Notes under the pieces: generated by a model
Seen by the model: the letters and a program-made list of their open reading frames with translations, nothing else
What the model was told of the DNA's origin: nothing
The model's database searches: none
Translations under genes and position numbers: made by a program
DNA from: Nemertoderma westbladi
Taxonomy: Eukaryota; Xenacoelomorpha; Nemertodermatida; Nemertodermatidae
Direction of reading: 5' to 3'
Assembly (NCBI GenBank): GCA_032718475.1
Contig: JAUCBJ010000069.1
Location: forward strand, 1-64,000
DNA length: 64,000 nucleotides
In this document: one piece after another, positions 43,401 to 59,500 of the stretch
Numbering within the stretch: the stretch's first letter is position 1
Layout: every line of letters starts with the position of its first letter

Positions 43401-46400
43401 CCTAAAACCTCACTGTCACACGGCTACTCTATACAACACAAGGTGCTATTTAACCTAAAACCTCACTGCCACACGGCTACTCTACACAACACAAGGTGCT
43501 ATTTAACCTAAAACCTCACTGTCACACGGCTACTCTATACAACACAAGGTGCTATTTAACCTAAAACCCCGCTGCCACACGGCTACTCTATACAACACAA
43601 GGTGCTATTTAACCTAAAACCTCGCTGTCACACGGCTACTCTATACAACACAAGGTGCTATTTAACCTAAAACCTCACTGTCACACGGCTACTCTATACA
43701 ACACAAGGTGCTATTTAACCTAAAACCTCACTGTCACACGGCTACTATACAACACAAGGTTGCTATTTAACCTAAAATCTCGCTGTCACACGGCTACTCT
43801 ATACAACACAAGGTGCTATTTAACCTAAAACCCCGCTGCCACACGGCTACTCTATACAACACAAGGTGCTATTTAACCTAAAACCTCGCTGTCACACGGC
43901 TACTCTATACAACACAAGGTGCTATTTAACCTAAAACCTCACTGTCACACGGCTACTCTACATAAACAAGGTGCTATTTAACCTAAAACCTCACTGTCAC
44001 ACGGCTACTCTACAACACAAGGTTGCTATTTAACCTAAAACCTCGCTGTCACACGGCTACTCTACAACACAAGGTGCTATTTAACCTAAAACCTCACTGT
44101 CACACGGCTACTCTATACAACACAAGGTGCTATTTAACCTAAAACCTCACTGTCACACGGCTACTATACAACACAAGGTTGCTATTTAACCTAAAACCTC
44201 ACTGTCGCACGGCTACTCTATACAACACAAGGTGCTATTTAACCTAAAACCTCGCTGTCACACGGCTACTCTACAACACAAGGTGCTATTTAAGCTAAAA
44301 CCTCGCTGCCACACGGCTACTCTATACAACACAAGGTTGCTATTTAACCTAAAACCTCGCTGTCACACGGCTACTCTACAACACAAGGTGCTATTTAACC
44401 TAAAACCTCGCTGTCACACGGCTACTCTATACAACACAAGGTTGCTATTTAACCTAAAACCTCGCTGCCACACGGCTACTCTATACAACACAAGGTGCTA
44501 TTTAACCTAAAACCTCACTGCCACACGGCTACTCTATACAACACAAGGTTGCTATTTAACCTAAAACCTCACTGCCACACGGCTACTCTATACAACACAA
44601 GGTTGCTATTTAACCTAAAACCTCGCTGCCACACGGCTACTCTATACAACACAAGGTGCTATTTAACCTAAAACCTCACTGCCACACGGCTACTCTATAC
44701 AACACAAGGTTGCTATTTAACCTAAAACCTCGCTGCCACACGGCTACTCTACAACACAAGGTGCTATTTAACCTAAAACCTCACTGCCACACGGCTACTC
44801 TATACAACACAAGGTTGCTATTTAACCTAAAACCTCACTGTCACACGGCTACTCTACAACACAAGGTGCTATTTAACCTAAAACCTCACTGCCACACGGC
44901 TACTCTATACAACACAAGGTTGCTATTTAACCTAAAACCTCACTGTCACACGGCTACTCTACAACACAAGGTGCTATTTAACCCAAAACCTCACTGTCAC
45001 ACGGCTACTCTATACAACACAAGGTGCTATTTAACCTAAAACCTCACTGTCACACGGCTACTCTACAACACAAGGTTGCTATTTAACCTAAAACCTCACT
45101 GTCACACGGCTACTCTACAACACAAGGTGCTATTTAACCTAAAACCCCGCTGCCACACGGCTACTCTATACAACACAAGGTTGCTATTTAACCTAAAACC
45201 TCACTGCCACACGGCTACTCTATACAACACAAGGTGCTATTTAACCCAAAACCTCACTGTCACACGGCTACTCTATACAACACAAGGTGCTATTTAACCT
45301 AAAACCTCACTGTCACACGGCTACTCTACAACACAAGGTTGCTATTTAACCTAAAACCTCACTGTCACACGGCTACTCTACAACACAAGGTGCTATTTAA
45401 CCTAAAACCCCGCTGCCACACGGCTACTCTATACAACACAAGGTTGCTATTTAACCTAAAACCTCACTGCCACACGGCTACTCTATGCAACACAAGGTGC
45501 TATTTAACCTAAAACCTCACTGTCACACGGCTACTCTATACAACACAAGGTGCTATTTAACCTAAAACCTCACTGTCACACGGCTACTCTATACAACACA
45601 AGGTGCTATTTAACCTAAAACCTCACTGTCACACGGCTACTCTACAACACAAGGTTGCTATTTAACCTAAAACCTCACTGCCACACGGCTACTCTATGCA
45701 ACACAAGGTGCTATTTAACCTAAAACCTCACTGTCACACGGCTACTCTATACAGCACAAGGTGCTATTTAACCTAAAACCTCACTGTCACACGGCTACTC
45801 TATACAACACAAGGTGCTATTTAACCTAAAACCTCACTGCCACACGGCTACTCTACACAACACAAGGTGCTATTTAACCTAAAACCTCACTGTCACACGG
45901 CTACTCTATACAACACAAGGTGCTATTTAACCTAAAACCCCGCTGCCACACGGCTACTCTATACAACACAAGGTGCTATTTAACCTAAAACCCCGCTGCC
46001 ACACGGCCACTCTATGCAACACAAGGTGCTATTTAACCTAAAACCTCACTGCCACACGGCTACTCTACAACACAAGGTGCTATTTAACCTAAAACCTCAC
46101 TGCCACACGGCTACTCTATACAACACAAGGTGCTATTTAACCTAAAACCTCACTGTCACACGGCTACTCTACAACACAAGGTGCTATTTAACCTAAAACC
46201 CCGCTGCCACACGGCTACTCTATGCAACACAAGGTGCTATTTAACCTAAAACCTCACTGCCACACGGCTACTCTACAACACAAGGTTGCTATTTAACCTA
46301 AAACCTCACTGTCACACGGCTACTCTATACAACACAAGGTGCTATTTAACCTAAAACCTCACTGCCACACGGCTACTCTATACAACACAAGGTGCTATTT

Positions 46401-49400
46401 AACCTAAAACCTCACTGTCACACGGCTACTCTACAACACAAGGTTGCTATTTAACCTAAAACCTCACTGTCACACGGCTACTCTATACAACACAAGGTGC
46501 TATTTAACCTAAAACCTCACTGTCACACGGCTACTCTATACAACACAAGGTGCTATTTAATCTAAAACCTCACTGTCACACGGCTACTCTATACAACACA
46601 AGGTGCTATTTAACCTAAAACCTCACTGTCACACGGCTACTCTACAACACAAGGTTGCTATTTAACCTAAAACCTCACTGTCACACGGCTACTCTATACA
46701 ACACAAGGTGCTATTTAACCTAAAACCTCACTGTCACACGGCTACTCTATACAACACAAGGTGCTATTTAATCTAAAACCTCACTGTCACACGGCTACTC
46801 TATACAACACAAGGTGCTATTTAACCTAAAACCTCACTGTCACACGGCTACTCTATACAACACAAGGTGCTATTTAACCTAAAACCTCACTGTCACACGG
46901 CTACTCTATACAACACAAGGTGCTATTTAACCTAAAACCTCACTGTCACACGGCTACTCTATACAACACAAGGTGCTATTTAATCTAAAACCTCACTGTC
47001 ACACGGCTACTCTATACAACACAAGGTGCTATTTAACCTAAAACCTCACTGTCACACGGCTACTCTATACAACACAAGGTGATATTTAATCTAAAACCTC
47101 ACTGTCACACGGCTACTCTATACAACACAAGGTGCTATTTAATCTAAAACCTCACTGTCACACGGCTACTCTATACAACACAAGGTGCTATTTAACCTAA
47201 AACCTCACTGTCACACGGCTACTCTACAACACAAGGTTGCTATTTAACCTAAAACCTCACTGTCACACGGCTACTCTATACAACACAAGGTGCTATTTAA
47301 CCTAAAACCTCACTGTCACACGGCTACTCTACACAACACAAGGTTGCTATTTAACCTAAAACCTCACTGTCACACGGCTACTCTACAACACAAGGTGCTA
47401 TTTAACCTAAAACCCCGCTGCCACACGGCTACTCTATACAACACAAGGTTGCTATTTAACCTAAAACCTCACTGCCACACGGCTACTCTATACAACACAA
47501 GGTGCTATTTAACCCAAAACCTCACTGTCACACGGCTACTCTATACAACACAATGTGCTATTTAACCTAAAACCTCACTGCCACACGGCTACTCTATACA
47601 ACACAAGGTGCTATTTAACCCAAAACCTCACTGTCACACGGCTACTCTATACAACACAAGGTGCTATTTAACCTAAAACCTCACTGTCACACGGCTACTC
47701 TACAACACAAGGTTGCTATTTAACCTAAAACCTCACTGTCACACGGCTACTCTACAACACAAGGTGCTATTTAACCTAAAACCCCGCTGCCACACGGCTA
47801 CTCTATACAACACAAGGTTGCTATTTAACCTAAAACCTCACTGCCACACGGCTACTCTATACAACACAAGGTGCTATTTAACCCAAAACCTCACTGTCAC
47901 ACGGCTACTCTATACAACACAAGGTGCTATTTAACCTAAAACCTCACTGTCACACGGCTACTCTACAACACAAGGTTGCTATTTAACCTAAAACCTCACT
48001 GTCACACGGCTACTCTACAACACAAGGTGCTATTTAACCTAAAACCCCGCTGCCACACGGCTACTCTATACAACACAAGGTTGCTATTTAACCTAAAACC
48101 TCACTGTCACACGGCTACTCTATACAACACAAGGTGCTATTTAACCTAAAACCTCACTGTCACACGGCTACTCTATACAACACAAGGTGCTATTTAACCT
48201 AAAACCTCACTGTCACACGGCTACTCTACAACACAAGGTTGCTATTTAACCTAAAACCTCACTGCCACACGGCTACTCTATGCAACACAAGGTGCTATTT
48301 AACCTAAAACCTCACTGTCACACGGCTACTCTATACAACACAAGGTGCTATTTAACCTAAAACCTCACTGTCACACGGCTACTCTATACAACACAAGGTG
48401 CTATTTAACCTAAAACCTCACTGCCACACGGCTACTCTACACAACACAAGGTGCTATTTAACCTAAAACCTCACTGTCACACGGCTACTCTATACAACAC
48501 AAGGTGCTATTTAACCTAAAACCCCGCTGCCACACGGCTACTCTATACAACACAAGGTGCTATTTAACCTAAAACCTCGCTGTCACACGGCTACTCTATA
48601 CAACACAAGGTGCTATTTAACCTAAAACCTCACTGTCACACGGCTACTCTATACAACACAAGGTGCTATTTAACCTAAAACCTCACTGTCACACGGCTAC
48701 TATACAACACAAGGTTGCTATTTAACCTAAAACCTCGCTGTCACACGGCTACTCTATACAACACAAGGTGCTATTTAACCTAAAACCCCGCTGCCACACG
48801 GCTACTCTATACAACACAAGGTGCTATTTAACCTAAAACCTCGCTGTCACACGGCTACTCTATACAACACAAGGTGCTATTTAACCTAAAACCTCACTGT
48901 CACACGGCTACTCTACATAAACAAGGTGCTATTTAACCTAAAACCTCACTGTCACACGGCTACTCTACAACACAAGGTTGCTATTTAACCTAAAACCTCG
49001 CTGTCACACGGCTACTCTACAACACAAGGTGCTATTTAACCTAAAACCTCACTGTCACACGGCTACTCTATACAACACAAGGTGCTATTTAACCTAAAAC
49101 CTCACTGTCACACGGCTACTATACAACACAAGGTTGCTATTTAACCTAAAACCTCACTGTCGCACGGCTACTCTATACAACACAAGGTGCTATTTAACCT
49201 AAAACCTCGCTGTCACACGGCTACTCTACAACACAAGGTGCTATTTAACCTAAAACCTCGCTGCCACACGGCTACTCTATACAACACAAGGTTGCTATTT
49301 AACCTAAAACCTCGCTGTCACACGGCTACTCTACAACACAAGGTGCTATTTAACCTAAAACCTCGCTGTCACACGGCTACTCTATACAACACAAGGTTGC

Positions 49401-49900
49401 TATTTAACCTAAAACCTCGCTGCCACACGGCTACTCTATACAACACAAGGTGCTATTTAACCTAAAACCTCACTGCCACACGGCTACTCTATACAACACA
49501 AGGTTGCTATTTAACCTAAAACCTCACTGCCACACGGCTACTCTATACAACACAAGGTTGCTATTTAACCTAAAACCTCGCTGCCACACGGCTACTCTAT
49601 ACAACACAAGGTGCTATTTAACCTAAAACCTCACTGCCACACGGCTACTCTATACAACACAAGGTTGCTATTTAACCTAAAACCTCACTGTCACACGGCT
49701 ACTCTACAACACAAGGTGCTATTTAACCTAAAACCTCACTGCCACACGGCTACTCTATACAACACAAGGTTGCTATTTAACCTAAAACCTCACTGTCACA
49801 CGGCTACTCTACAACACAAGGTGCTATTTAACCTAAAACCTCACTGCCACACGGCTACTCTATACAACACAAGGTTGCTATTTAACCTAAAACCTCACTG
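40070..49900. repeat. ~5,008-bp block duplicated in tandem within the satellite
   Basis: Variant strings recur at a 5,008-bp offset (for example 40471/45479, 42282/47290, 42705/47713). Towards the right the offset becomes 4,955 (44232/49187, 44656/49611), so one copy has lost or gained exactly one 53-bp monomer. The left edge overlaps the 1,880-bp duplication, so the two events are nested. Confidence 0.9.
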
Positions 49901-50942
49901 TCACACGGCTACTCTACAACACAAGGTGCTATTTAACCTAAAACCTCACAGCCACACGGCTACTCTATACAACACAAGGTTGCTATTTAACCTAAAACCT
50001 CACTGTCACACGGCTACTCTACAACACAAGGTGCTATTTAACCTAAAACCTCACTGCCACACGGCTACTCTATACAACACAAGGTTGCTATTTAACCTAA
50101 AACCTCACTGTCACACGGCTACTCTACAACACAAGGTGCTATTTAACCTAAAACCTCACTGGCACACGGCTACTCTACAACACAAGGTGCTATTTAACCT
50201 AAAACCTCACTGCCACACGGCTACTCTATACAACACAAGGTTGCTATTTAACCTAAAACCTCACTGTCACACGGCTACTCTACAACACAAGGTGCTATTT
50301 AACCTAAAACCTCACTGCCACACGGCTACTCTATACAACACAAGGTTGCTATTTAACCTAAAACCTCACTGTCACACGGCTACTCTACAACACAAGGTGC
50401 TATTTAACCTAAAACCTCACTGCCACACGGCTACTCTATACAACACAAGGTTGCTATTTAACCTAAAACCTCACTGTCACACGGCTACTCTACAACACAA
50501 GGTGCTATTTAACCTAAAACCTCACTGCCACACGGCTACTCTACACAACACAAGGTTGCTATTTAACCTAAAACCTCACTGTCACACGGCTACTCTACAA
50601 CACAAGGTGCTATTTAACCTAAAACCTCACTGCCACACGGCTACTCTATACAACACAAGGTTGCTATTTAACCTAAAACCTCACTGTCACACGGCTACTC
50701 TACAACACAAGGTGCTATTTAACCTAAAACCTCACTGCCACACGGCTACTCTATACAACACAAGGTTGCTATTTAACCTAAAACCTCGCTGCCACACGGC
50801 TACTCTATACAACACAAGGTTGCTATTTAACCTAAAACCTCACTGCCACACGGCTACTCTATACAACACAAGGTTGCTATTTAACCTAAAACCTCACTGC
50901 CACACGGCTACTCTATACAACACAAGGTGCTATTTAACCTAA
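49611..50942. repeat. Regular 105-bp dimer segment (54 + 51 bp)
   Basis: Here units with TCTATACAAC plus GGTTGCT (54 bp) alternate almost strictly with units with TCTACAAC plus GGTGCT (51 bp). This forms a true higher-order dimer of 105 bp, repeated about 10-12 times. Both lengths are multiples of three, which is why a 443-codon frame stays open. Confidence 0.85.
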
Positions 50943-51720
50943 AACCTCACTGCCACACGGCTACTCTACAACACAAGGTGCTATTTAACCTAAAACCTCG
51001 CTCCCACACGGCTACTCTATACAACACAAGGTTGCTATTTAACCTAAAACCTCACTGCCACACGGCTACTCTACATAAACAAGGTGCTATTTAACCTAAA
51101 ACCTCACTGTCACACGGCTACTCTACAACACAAGGTTGCTATTTAACCTAAAACCTCACTGTCACACGGCTACTCTACAACACAAGGTGCTATTTAACCT
51201 AAAACCTCACTGTCACACGGCTACTCTACAACACAAGGTGCTATTTAACCTAAAACCTCACTGCCACACGGCTACTCTACACAACACAAGGTTGCTATTT
51301 AACCTAAAACCTCACTGTCACACGGCTACTCTACAACACAAGGTGCTATTTAACCTAAAACCTCACTGCCACACGGCTACTCTACACAACACAAGGTTGC
51401 TATTTAACCTAAAACCTCACTGTCACACGGCTACTCTACAACACAAGGTTGCTATTTAACCTAAAACCTCACTGTCACACGGCTACTCTACAACACAAGG
51501 TTGCTATTTAACCTAAAACCTCACTGTCACACGGCTACTCTACAACACAAGGTGCTATTTAACCTAAAACCTCACTGCCACACGGCTACTCTACACAACA
51601 CAAGGTTGCTATTTAACCTAAAACCTCACTGTCACACGGCTACTCTACAACACAAGGTGCTATTTAACCTAAAACCTCACTGTCACACGGCTACTCTACA
51701 ACACAAGGTTGCTATTTAAC

Positions 51721-54700
51721 CTAAAACCTCACTGTCACACGGCTACTCTATACAACACAAGGTTGCTATTTAACCTAAAACCTCACTGCCACACGGCTAC
51801 TCTATACAACACAAGGTGCTATTTAACCTAAAACCTCGCTGCCACACGGCTACTCTATACAACACAAGGTGCTATTTAACCTAAAACCTCACTGTCACAC
51901 GGCTACTCTATACAACACAAGGTTGCTATTTAACCTAAAACCTCACTGTCACACGGCTACTCTATACAACACAAGGTGCTATTTAACCTAAAACCTCACT
52001 GTCACACGGCTACTCTACAACACAAGGTTGCTATTTAACCTAAAACCTCACTGTCACACGGCTACTCTATACAACACAAGGTGCTATTTAACCTAAAACC
52101 TCGCTGCCACACGGCTACTCTACAACACAAGGTGCTATTTAACCTAAAACCTCACTGCCACACGGCTACTCTATACAACACAAGGTTGCTATTTAACCTA
52201 AAACCTCACTGTCACACGGCTACTCTATACAACACAAGGTGCTATTTAACCTAAAACCCCGCTGTCACACGGCTACTCTATACAACACAAGGTGCTATTT
52301 AACCTAAAACCTCACTGCCACACGGCTACTCTATACAACACAAGGTTGCTATTTAACCTAAAACCTCACTGTCACACGGCTACTCTATACAACACAAGGT
52401 GCTATTTAACCTAAAACCCCGCTGTCACACGGCTACTCTATACAACACAAGGTGCTATTTAACCTAAAACCTCGCTGCCACACGGCTACTCTACAACACA
52501 AGGTGCTATTTAACCTAAAACCTCACTGCCACACGGCTACTCTATACAACACAAGGTTGCTATTTAACCTAAAACCTCACTGTCACACGGCTACTCTATA
52601 CAACACAAGGTGCTATTTAGCCTAAAACCCCGCTGTCACACGGCTACTCTATACAACACAAGGTGCTATTTAACCTAAAACCTCACTGTCACACGGCTAC
52701 TCTATACAACACAAGGTGCTATTTAGCCTAAAACCCCGCTGTCACACGGCTACTCTATACAACACAAGGTGCTATTTAACCTAAAACCTCACTGTCACAC
52801 GGCTACTCTATACAACACAAGGTGCTATTTAACCTAAAACCTCACTGTCACACGGCTACTCTATACAACACAAGGTGCTATTTAGCCTAAAACCCCGCTG
52901 TCACACGGCTACTCTATACAACACAAGGTGCTATTTAACCTAAAACCTCACTGCCACACGGCTACTCTATACAACACAAGGTTGCTATTTAACCTAAAAC
53001 CTCACTGTCACACGGCTACTCTATACAACACAAGGTGCTATTTAACCTAAAACCCCGCTGTCACACGGCTACTCTATACAACACAAGGTGCTATTTAACC
53101 TAAAACCTCGCTGCCACACGGCTACTCTACAACACAAGGTGCTATTTAACCTAAAACCTCACTGCCACACGGCTACTCTATACAACACAAGGTTGCTATT
53201 TAACCTAAAACCTCACTGTCACACGGCTACTCTATACAACACAAGGTGCTATTTAGCCTAAAACCCCGCTCGCTGTCACACGGCTACTCTATACAACACA
53301 AGGTGCTATTTAACCTAAAACCTCACTGTCACACGGCTACTCTATACAACACAAGGTGCTATTTAGCCTAAAACCCCGCTGTCACACGGCTACTCTATAC
53401 AACACAAGGTGCTATTTAACCTAAAACCTCACTGTCACACGGCTACTCTATACAACACAAGGTGCTATTTAACCTAAAACCTCACTGTCACACGGCTACT
53501 CTATACAACACAAGGTGCTATTTAGCCTAAAACCCCGCTGTCACACGGCTACTCTATACAACACAAGGTGCTATTTAACCTAAAACCTCACTGTCACACG
53601 GCTACTCTATACAACACAAGGTGCTATTTAACCTAAAACCTCACTGTCACACGGCTACTCTATACAGCACAAGGTGCTATTTAACCTAAAACCTCACTGT
53701 CACACGTCTACTCTACAACACAAGGTTGCTATTTAACCTAAAACCTCACTGTCACACGGCTACTCTATACAACACAAGGTGCTATTTAACCTAAAACCCC
53801 GCTGTCACACGGCTACTCTATACAGCACAAGGTGCTATTTAACCTAAAACCTCACTGTCACACGGCTACTCTCTACAACACAAGGTGCTATTTAACCTAA
53901 AACCTCACTGCCACACGGCTACTCTATACAACACAAGGTTGCTATTTAACCTAAAACCTCACTGTCACACGGCTACTCTATACAACACAAGGTTGCTATT
54001 TAACCTAAAACCTCACTGTCACACGGCTACTCTATACAACACAAGGTGCTATTTAACCTAAAACCTCACTGTCACACGGCTACTCTACAACACAAGGTTG
54101 CTATTTAACCTAAAACCTCACTGTCACACGGCTACTCTATACAACACAAGGTTGCTATTTAACCTAAAACCTCACTGCCACACGGCTACTCTATACAACA
54201 CAAGGTGCTATTTAACCTAAAACCTCGCTGCCACACGGCTACTCTATACAACACAAGGTGCTATTTAACCTAAAACCTCACTGTCACACGGCTACTCTAT
54301 ACAACACAAGGTTGCTATTTAACCTAAAACCTCACTGTCACACGGCTACTCTATACAACACAAGGTGCTATTTAACCTAAAACCTCACTGTCACACGGCT
54401 ACTCTACAACACAAGGTTGCTATTTAACCTAAAACCTCACTGTCACACGGCTACTCTATACAACACAAGGTGCTATTTAACCTAAAACCTCGCTGCCACA
54501 CGGCTACTCTACAACACAAGGTGCTATTTAACCTAAAACCTCACTGCCACACGGCTACTCTATACAACACAAGGTTGCTATTTAACCTAAAACCTCACTG
54601 TCACACGGCTACTCTATACAACACAAGGTGCTATTTAACCTAAAACCCCGCTGTCACACGGCTACTCTATACAACACAAGGTGCTATTTAACCTAAAACC

Positions 54701-56500
54701 TCACTGCCACACGGCTACTCTATACAACACAAGGTTGCTATTTAACCTAAAACCTCACTGTCACACGGCTACTCTATACAACACAAGGTGCTATTTAACC
54801 TAAAACCCCGCTGTCACACGGCTACTCTATACAACACAAGGTGCTATTTAACCTAAAACCTCGCTGCCACACGGCTACTCTACAACACAAGGTGCTATTT
54901 AACCTAAAACCTCACTGCCACACGGCTACTCTATACAACACAAGGTTGCTATTTAACCTAAAACCTCACTGTCACACGGCTACTCTATACAACACAAGGT
55001 GCTATTTAGCCTAAAACCCCGCTGTCACACGGCTACTCTATACAACACAAGGTGCTATTTAACCTAAAACCTCACTGTCACACGGCTACTCTATACAACA
55101 CAAGGTGCTATTTAGCCTAAAACCCCGCTGTCACACGGCTACTCTATACAACACAAGGTGCTATTTAACCTAAAACCTCACTGTCACACGGCTACTCTAT
55201 ACAACACAAGGTGCTATTTAACCTAAAACCTCACTGTCACACGGCTACTCTATACAACACAAGGTGCTATTTAGCCTAAAACCCCGCTGTCACACGGCTA
55301 CTCTATACAACACAAGGTGCTATTTAACCTAAAACCTCACTGCCACACGGCTACTCTATACAACACAAGGTTGCTATTTAACCTAAAACCTCACTGTCAC
55401 ACGGCTACTCTATACAACACAAGGTGCTATTTAACCTAAAACCCCGCTGTCACACGGCTACTCTATACAACACAAGGTGCTATTTAACCTAAAACCTCGC
55501 TGCCACACGGCTACTCTACAACACAAGGTGCTATTTAACCTAAAACCTCACTGCCACACGGCTACTCTATACAACACAAGGTTGCTATTTAACCTAAAAC
55601 CTCACTGTCACACGGCTACTCTATACAACACAAGGTGCTATTTAGCCTAAAACCCCGCTCGCTGTCACACGGCTACTCTATACAACACAAGGTGCTATTT
55701 AACCTAAAACCTCACTGTCACACGGCTACTCTATACAACACAAGGTGCTATTTAGCCTAAAACCCCGCTGTCACACGGCTACTCTATACAACACAAGGTG
55801 CTATTTAACCTAAAACCTCACTGTCACACGGCTACTCTATACAACACAAGGTGCTATTTAACCTAAAACCTCACTGTCACACGGCTACTCTATACAACAC
55901 AAGGTGCTATTTAGCCTAAAACCCCGCTGTCACACGGCTACTCTATACAACACAAGGTGCTATTTAACCTAAAACCTCACTGTCACACGGCTACTCTATA
56001 CAACACAAGGTGCTATTTAACCTAAAACCTCACTGTCACACGGCTACTCTATACAGCACAAGGTGCTATTTAACCTAAAACCTCACTGTCACACGTCTAC
56101 TCTACAACACAAGGTTGCTATTTAACCTAAAACCTCACTGTCACACGGCTACTCTATACAACACAAGGTGCTATTTAACCTAAAACCCCGCTGTCACACG
56201 GCTACTCTATACAGCACAAGGTGCTATTTAACCTAAAACCTCACTGTCACACGGCTACTCTCTACAACACAAGGTGCTATTTAACCTAAAACCTCGCTCC
56301 CACACGGCTACTCTATACAGCACAAGGTGCTATTTAACCTAAAACCTCACTGTCACACGGCTACTCTATACAGCACAAGGTGCTATTTAACCTAAAACCT
56401 CACTGTCACACGGCTACTCTCTACAACACAAGGTGCTATTTAACCTAAAACCTCGCTCCCACACGGCTACTCTATACAGCACAAGGTTGCTATTTAACCT
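51721..56500. repeat. 2,389-bp block duplicated in tandem within the satellite
   Basis: Rare variants repeat 2,389 bp apart: the CCCGCTCGCTG insertion (53268/55657), CACACGTCTAC (53701/56090) and the cluster of TATTTAGCC units. A third, partial start of the same pattern is seen near 57170. Confidence 0.9.
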
Positions 56501-59500
56501 AAAACCTCGCTCCCACACGGCTACTCTATACAACACAAGGTGCTATTTAACCTAAAACCTCACTGTCACACGGCTACTCTATACAGCACAAGGTGCTATT
56601 TAACCTAAAACCTCACTGTCACACGGCTACTCTACAACACAAGGTTGCTATTTAACCTAAAACCTCACTGTCACACGGCTACTCTATACAACACAAGGTG
56701 CTATTTAACCTAAAACCCCGCTGTCACACGGCTACTCTATACAGCACAAGGTGCTATTTAACCTAAAACCTCACTGTCACACGGCTACTCTATACAACAC
56801 AAGGTTGCTATTTAACCTAAAACCTCACTGCCACACGGCTACTCTACAACACAAGGTTGCTATTTAACCTAAAACCTCACTGTCACACGGCTACTCTACA
56901 TAACACAAGGTGCTATTTAACCTAAAACCCCACTGCCACACGGCTACTCTATACAGCACAAGGTGCTATTTAACCTAAAACCTCACTGTCACACGTCTAC
57001 TCTACAACACAAGGTGCTATTTAACCTAAAACCTCACTGTCACACGGCTACTCTATACAACACAAGGTGCTATTTAACCTAAAACCTCGCTCCCACACGG
57101 CTACTCTATACAGCACAAGGTGCTATTTAACCTAAAACCTCACTGTCACACGGCTACTCTATACAACACAAGGTTGCTATTTAACCTAAAACCTCACTGC
57201 CACACGGCTACTCTATACAACACAAGGTGCTATTTAACCTAAAACCTCGCTGCCACACGGCTACTCTATACAACACAAGGTGCTATTTAACCTAAAACCT
57301 CACTGTCACACGGCTACTCTATACAACACAAGGTTGCTATTTAACCTAAAACCTCACTGTCACACGGCTACTCTATACAACACAAGGTGCTATTTAACCT
57401 AAAACCTCACTGTCACACGGCTACTCTACAACACAAGGTTGCTATTTAACCTAAAACCTCACTGTCACACGGCTACTCTATACAACACAAGGTGCTATTT
57501 AACCTAAAACCTCGCTGCCACACGGCTACTCTACAACACAAGGTGCTATTTAACCTAAAACCTCGCTGTCACACGGCTACTCTACAACACAAGGTGCTAT
57601 TTAACCTAAAACCTCGCTGTCACACGGCTACTCTATACAACACAAGGTGCTATTTAACCTAAAACCTCGCTGTCACACGGCTACTCTACAACACAAGGTG
57701 TTATTTAACCTAAAACCTCGCTGTCACACGGCTACTCTACAACACAAGGTGCTATTTAACCTAAAACCTCGCTGTCACACGGCTACTCTATACAACACAA
57801 GGTGCTATTTAACCTAAAACCTCACTGTCACACGGCTACTCTATACAACACAAGGTTGCTATTTAACCTAAAACCTCACTGTCACACGGCTACTCTATAC
57901 AACACAAGGTGCTATTTAACCTAAAACCTCGCTGCCACACGGCTACTCTACAACACAAGGTGCTATTTAACCTAAAACCTCGCTGTCACACGGCTACTCT
58001 ACAACACAAGGTGCTATTTAACCTAAAACCTCGCTGTCACACGGCTACTCTATACAACACAAGGTGCTATTTAACCTAAAACCTCGCTGTCACACGGCTA
58101 CTCTACAACACAAGGTGCTATTTAACCTAAAACCTCGCTGTCACACGGCTACTCTACAACACAAGGTGCTATTTAACCTAAAACCTCACTGTCACACGGC
58201 TACTCTATACAACACAAGGTGCTATTTAACCTAAAACCTCGCTGCCACACGGCTACTCTACAACACAAGGTGCTATTTAACCTAAAACCTCGCTGTCACA
58301 CGGCTACTCTATACAACACAAGGTGCTATTTAACCTAAAACCCCGCTGTCACACGGCTACTCTACAACACAAGGTGCTATTTAACCTAAAACCTCGCTGT
58401 CACACGGCTACTCTATACAACACAAGGTGCTATTTAACCTAAAACCTCACTGTCACACGGCTACTCTATACAACACAAGGTTGCTATTTAACCTAAAACC
58501 TCACTGTCACACGGTTACTCTATACAACACAAGGTGCTATTTAACCTAAAACCTCACTGTCACACGGCTACTCTACAACACAAGGTTGCTATTTAACCTA
58601 AAACCTCACTGTCACACGGCTACTCTATACAACACAAGGTGCTATTTAACCTAAAACCTCGCTGCCACACGGCTACTCTACAACACAAGGTGCTATTTAA
58701 CCTAAAACCTCGCTGTCACACGGCTACTCTACAACACAAGGTGCTATTTAACCTAAAACCTCGCTGCCACACGGCTACTCTACAACACAAGGTGCTATTT
58801 AACCTAAAACCTCGCTGTCACACGGCTACTCTATACAACACAAGGTGCTATTTAACCTAAAACCTCGCTGTCACACGGCTACTCTACAACACAAGGTGCT
58901 ATTTAACCTAAAACCTCGCTGTCACACGGCTACTCTATACAACACAAGGTGCTATTTAACCTAAAACCCCGCTGTCACACGGCTACTCTATACAACACAA
59001 GGTGCTATTTAACCTAAAACCTCGCTCCCACACGGCTACTCTATACAGCACAAGGTGCTATTTAACCTAAAACCTCACTGTCACACGGCTACTCTACAAC
59101 ACAAGGTGCTATTTAACCTAAAACCTCACTGCCACACGGCTACTCTACACAACACAAGGTGCTATTTAACCTAAAACCTCACTGCCACACGGCTACTCTA
59201 TACAACACAAGGTGCTATTTAACCTAAAACCTCACTGCCACACGGCTACTCTATACAACACAAGGTGCTATTTAACCTAAAACCTCACTGCCACACGGCT
59301 ACTCTATACAACACAAGGTTGCTATTTAACCTAAAACCTCACTGTCACACGGCTACTCTATACAACACAAGGTGCTATTTAACCTAAAACCTCGCTGTCA
59401 CACGGCTACTCTATACAACACAAGGTGCTATTTAACCTAAAACCTCACTGCCACACGGCTACTCTATACAACACAAGGTGCTATTTAACCTAAAACCTCA

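Noticed and set aside
32956-58860. Repetitive plus-strand frames (FNLKPHCHTATL-type peptides) in the satellite
   Set aside because: They follow the monomer variants and close wherever a 53-bp unit appears. There is no sign of coding beyond the repeat.
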